Made by a program: the position numbers and the translations under genes
In this document: positions 6,597 to 7,834 of the stretch, one piece after another
How the letters are laid out: each line of letters starts with the position of its first letter
Position numbering within the stretch: the stretch's first letter is position 1
Notes under the pieces: generated by a model
What the model was told of the DNA's origin: nothing
The model's input: the letters and a program-made list of their open reading frames with translations, nothing else
The model's database searches: none
Source: Flavobacteriales bacterium
GTDB lineage: Bacteria; Bacteroidota; Bacteroidia; Flavobacteriales; Crocinitomicaceae
Reading direction: 5' to 3'
DNA: 7,834 nt
Assembly (NCBI GenBank): GCA_947375085.1
Contig: CANCEQ010000141.1
Span: 1 to 7,834, forward strand

Positions 6597-7631
6597 ATGA
6601 AGAAATTACTTGGGCTGATTTTTATTTTATTGGTTTTAAAAGCGAACTCTCAAACGGGAGGACAAACTTCTTTTGCTGTTTTGGATTTAGGTTTTAATGC
6701 ACGTTCAAATGCGCTTGGCACCGACTTTATTACAGTGAAAGACGGGGATGTAAATTTAGGTGTTTCAAACCCATCGCTTTATAATTCTAAAATGAATCAT
6801 GTTGGAGGTTTGAGTCAAGCTTTGTTAGCAGGAGGAATTAATTATGGTATGTTGACCTATGCGAGAAATTGGGATACAACAATTACTTTGGCAGGACATC
6901 TTCGTTACATTGATTACGGAAAAATGAATCGAACAGATGAAGGTGGCGTAAATTTAGGAACTTTTACCCCCTCAGAATACATTATAGGGGCGGGTTTAGG
7001 AAAGAAATTAAATCCTGAATTATCAATTGGAGCTAACTTTAATTTGATTTATTCTCAATTAGAATCATACAATGCCTTTGGTGTATCAATGGATTTAGCG
7101 GGTACATATACCCTTGATAAGTCCAATCTTTTGATAACAGCTCTCGTGAAAAATGCAGGTATTCAATTAAATAGTTATGTAAATAAAAATCGAGCACCAT
7201 TACCAGTTGATTTCCAAATTGGAGTTTCTAAAAAACTGAAACATGCGCCATTTCGCTTTTCAGTATTAGCTCATCATTTGAATAAATGGAACATAACTTA
7301 TACAGATCCAAATTTAAAACCAACCATTGATGCTTTAACAGGTGATACTATTCCGGTTAAATACACAAGTTTTATTGAGCGATTAGGACACCACTTCATT
7401 TTTCAAACCGAGATATTATTATCAAAAAGTATTCATCTTCGATTAGCTTATGATATACATAAACGTCAAGATATGAAATTATTATCACGTCCAGGTTTAG
7501 CAGGTTTTTCAATGGGAACAGGATTTTATTTCAAACGTTTTTCCGTTGATTATGGTTTGTCTATTTTTTCAAAAGCAGGTTATAACAATATGCTAACTAT
7601 TACGACCAATTTTGATAAATGGAAAAAGTGA
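6597..7631 (+). CDS. porQ: Type IX secretion system protein PorQ (outer-membrane beta-barrel)
   Basis: 344 aa, typical for PorQ. Residues 1-18 form a signal peptide (MKK, Leu/Ile-rich core, ANS before Q19). The mature N-terminus has the PorQ pattern: a GGQTSFAVLDL block, then NARSNALGTDFITV and DVNLGVSNPSLYN, which in known PorQ proteins reads GG..TF.FL.LP.SAR.AALGG and D...NPS.L. The rest is alternating beta-strands ending in a strand-like NNMLTITTNF, consistent with a FadL/PorV-like barrel. From the family: PorQ belongs to the PorV/PorP group of T9SS barrels and is linked with PorZ in handling cargo at the cell surface. PorV is the main alternative, but length and N-terminal motifs favour PorQ. 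Stop codons are doubled (TGATGA). In many relatives cmk follows porQ; here sucD does. The 42-nt gap after the phosphoesterase has a weak hairpin (AACGA/TCGTT) but no clear promoter, so co-transcription is plausible. Confidence 0.85.
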   Translation: MKKLLGLIFILLVLKANSQTGGQTSFAVLDLGFNARSNALGTDFITVKDGDVNLGVSNPSLYNSKMNHVGGLSQALLAGGINYGMLTYARNWDTTITLAGHLRYIDYGKMNRTDEGGVNLGTFTPSEYIIGAGLGKKLNPELSIGANFNLIYSQLESYNAFGVSMDLAGTYTLDKSNLLITALVKNAGIQLNSYVNKNRAPLPVDFQIGVSKKLKHAPFRFSVLAHHLNKWNITYTDPNLKPTIDALTGDTIPVKYTSFIERLGHHFIFQTEILLSKSIHLRLAYDIHKRQDMKLLSRPGLAGFSMGTGFYFKRFSVDYGLSIFSKAGYNNMLTITTNFDKWKK

Positions 7632-7650
7632 TGAAATCTTTTGTTAATAG

Positions 7651-7682
7651 TTTGTCTATCCCAAATCAAAAAACTATCTTTG
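7651..7682 (+). promoter_or_regulatory. sucD promoter, consensus Bacteroidota type
   Basis: TTTG (7651-7654) and TATCTTTG (7675-7682) are separated by exactly 20 bp, matching the -33/-7 promoter of the primary sigma factor in Bacteroidota. Transcription should start near 7687-7690, giving sucD a leader of about 40 nt. The promoter begins 20 bp after the porQ stop, so sucD is not dependent on the upstream genes. Confidence 0.8.
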
Positions 7683-7695
7683 CGACGTAAAATTT

Positions 7696-7713
7696 TCCTG
7701 AAATGATTCAGGA
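7696..7713 (+). promoter_or_regulatory. Hairpin in the sucD leader
   Basis: TCCTGAA (7696-7702) and TTCAGGA (7707-7713) form a perfect 7-bp stem around an ATGA loop, ending 14 nt before the sucD start codon. It starts within about 10 nt of the predicted 5' end. There is no T-run after it, so it is not a terminator; it may protect the 5' end or affect translation. The loop holds an AUG that opens a four-codon frame (MIQD, stop at 7715-7717), perhaps by chance. Confidence 0.5.
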
Positions 7714-7727
7714 CTAAACTATCAAAA

Positions 7728-7834
7728 ATGAGTGTACTTGTAAATAAAGATTCAAAAGTTATCGTTCAAGGATTTACTGGAAGTGAAGGAACTTTTCACG
7801 CTGGTCAAATGATTGAATACGGAACAAACTTGGT
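7728..7834 (+). CDS. sucD: Succinate-CoA ligase alpha subunit, N-terminal fragment (runs off the right edge)
   Basis: Thirty-five complete codons are visible, starting [20 protein letters not shown] and continuing [15 protein letters not shown]. This is the start of the CoA-binding Rossmann domain of SucD; E. coli SucD begins [24 protein letters not shown]. The TGSEG loop at 17-21 corresponds to the CoA-contacting loop. The phosphorylated catalytic histidine lies beyond the window. The alpha subunit, with beta subunit SucC, interconverts succinyl-CoA and succinate with formation of ATP or GTP in the TCA cycle, in the cytoplasm. sucC is not immediately upstream; the preceding gene is porQ, so the two subunits are not in the common sucCD order here. 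The start is fixed by family alignment; AAAAA precedes the ATG, with no Shine-Dalgarno site. Confidence 0.95.
   Translation, partial: MSVLVNKDSKVIVQGFTGSEGTFHAGQMIEYGTNL

Noticed and set aside
7631..7690. 19-codon frame (MKSFVNSLSIPNQ...) overlapping the porQ stop
   Set aside because: It coincides with the sucD -33/-7 promoter, has no recognisable product, and arises from the TGATGA double stop.

Overview
The window is AT-rich and comes from a Bacteroidota genome, most likely order Flavobacteriales (a Crocinitomicaceae/Fluviicola-like relative is possible but not proven). The evidence is promoters of the Bacteroidota type (TTTG, about 20 bp, TAnnTTTG), mostly weak or absent Shine-Dalgarno sites, and a gene for PorQ, a type IX secretion protein found in this phylum. 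The genes look like ordinary chromosomal core genes; I see no mobile element, CRISPR array, tRNA or rRNA.

Layout. At the left edge the first 32 codons of gyrA (DNA gyrase A) run leftward. A 218-bp divergent spacer with a TAnnTTTG box separates it from clpC (317-2830), a full-length Clp/Hsp100 unfoldase. A strong intrinsic terminator closes clpC, and a gene for an unrecognised secreted protein (2877-3704) starts only two bases after its T-tract. The 262-bp gap 3705-3966 holds a hairpin that ends that gene. The same hairpin appears to be the 3' end of a roughly 64-nt small RNA on the minus strand, with its own promoter overlapped by a perfect 10-bp inverted repeat. Next come three co-directional genes: a 693-aa membrane-anchored von Willebrand A protein (3967-6048), a YfcE-type metallophosphoesterase (6057-6554) and porQ (6597-7631). 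At the right edge sucD (succinate-CoA ligase alpha) begins at 7728 from a clear promoter and a short leader containing a hairpin.

How it fits together. The genes do not form one pathway. gyrA (topology), clpC (protein quality control) and sucD (TCA cycle) are housekeeping genes. The VWA and phosphoesterase genes are tightly coupled (8-nt gap) and probably share a transcript, possibly extending into porQ. The VWA protein (inner membrane/periplasm) and PorQ (outer membrane) act at the envelope, but no direct functional link is shown.

The least conventional element is the candidate minus-strand small RNA at 3721-3784. Its hairpin pairs better as minus-strand RNA than as plus-strand RNA. I found no clear novel multi-gene system.
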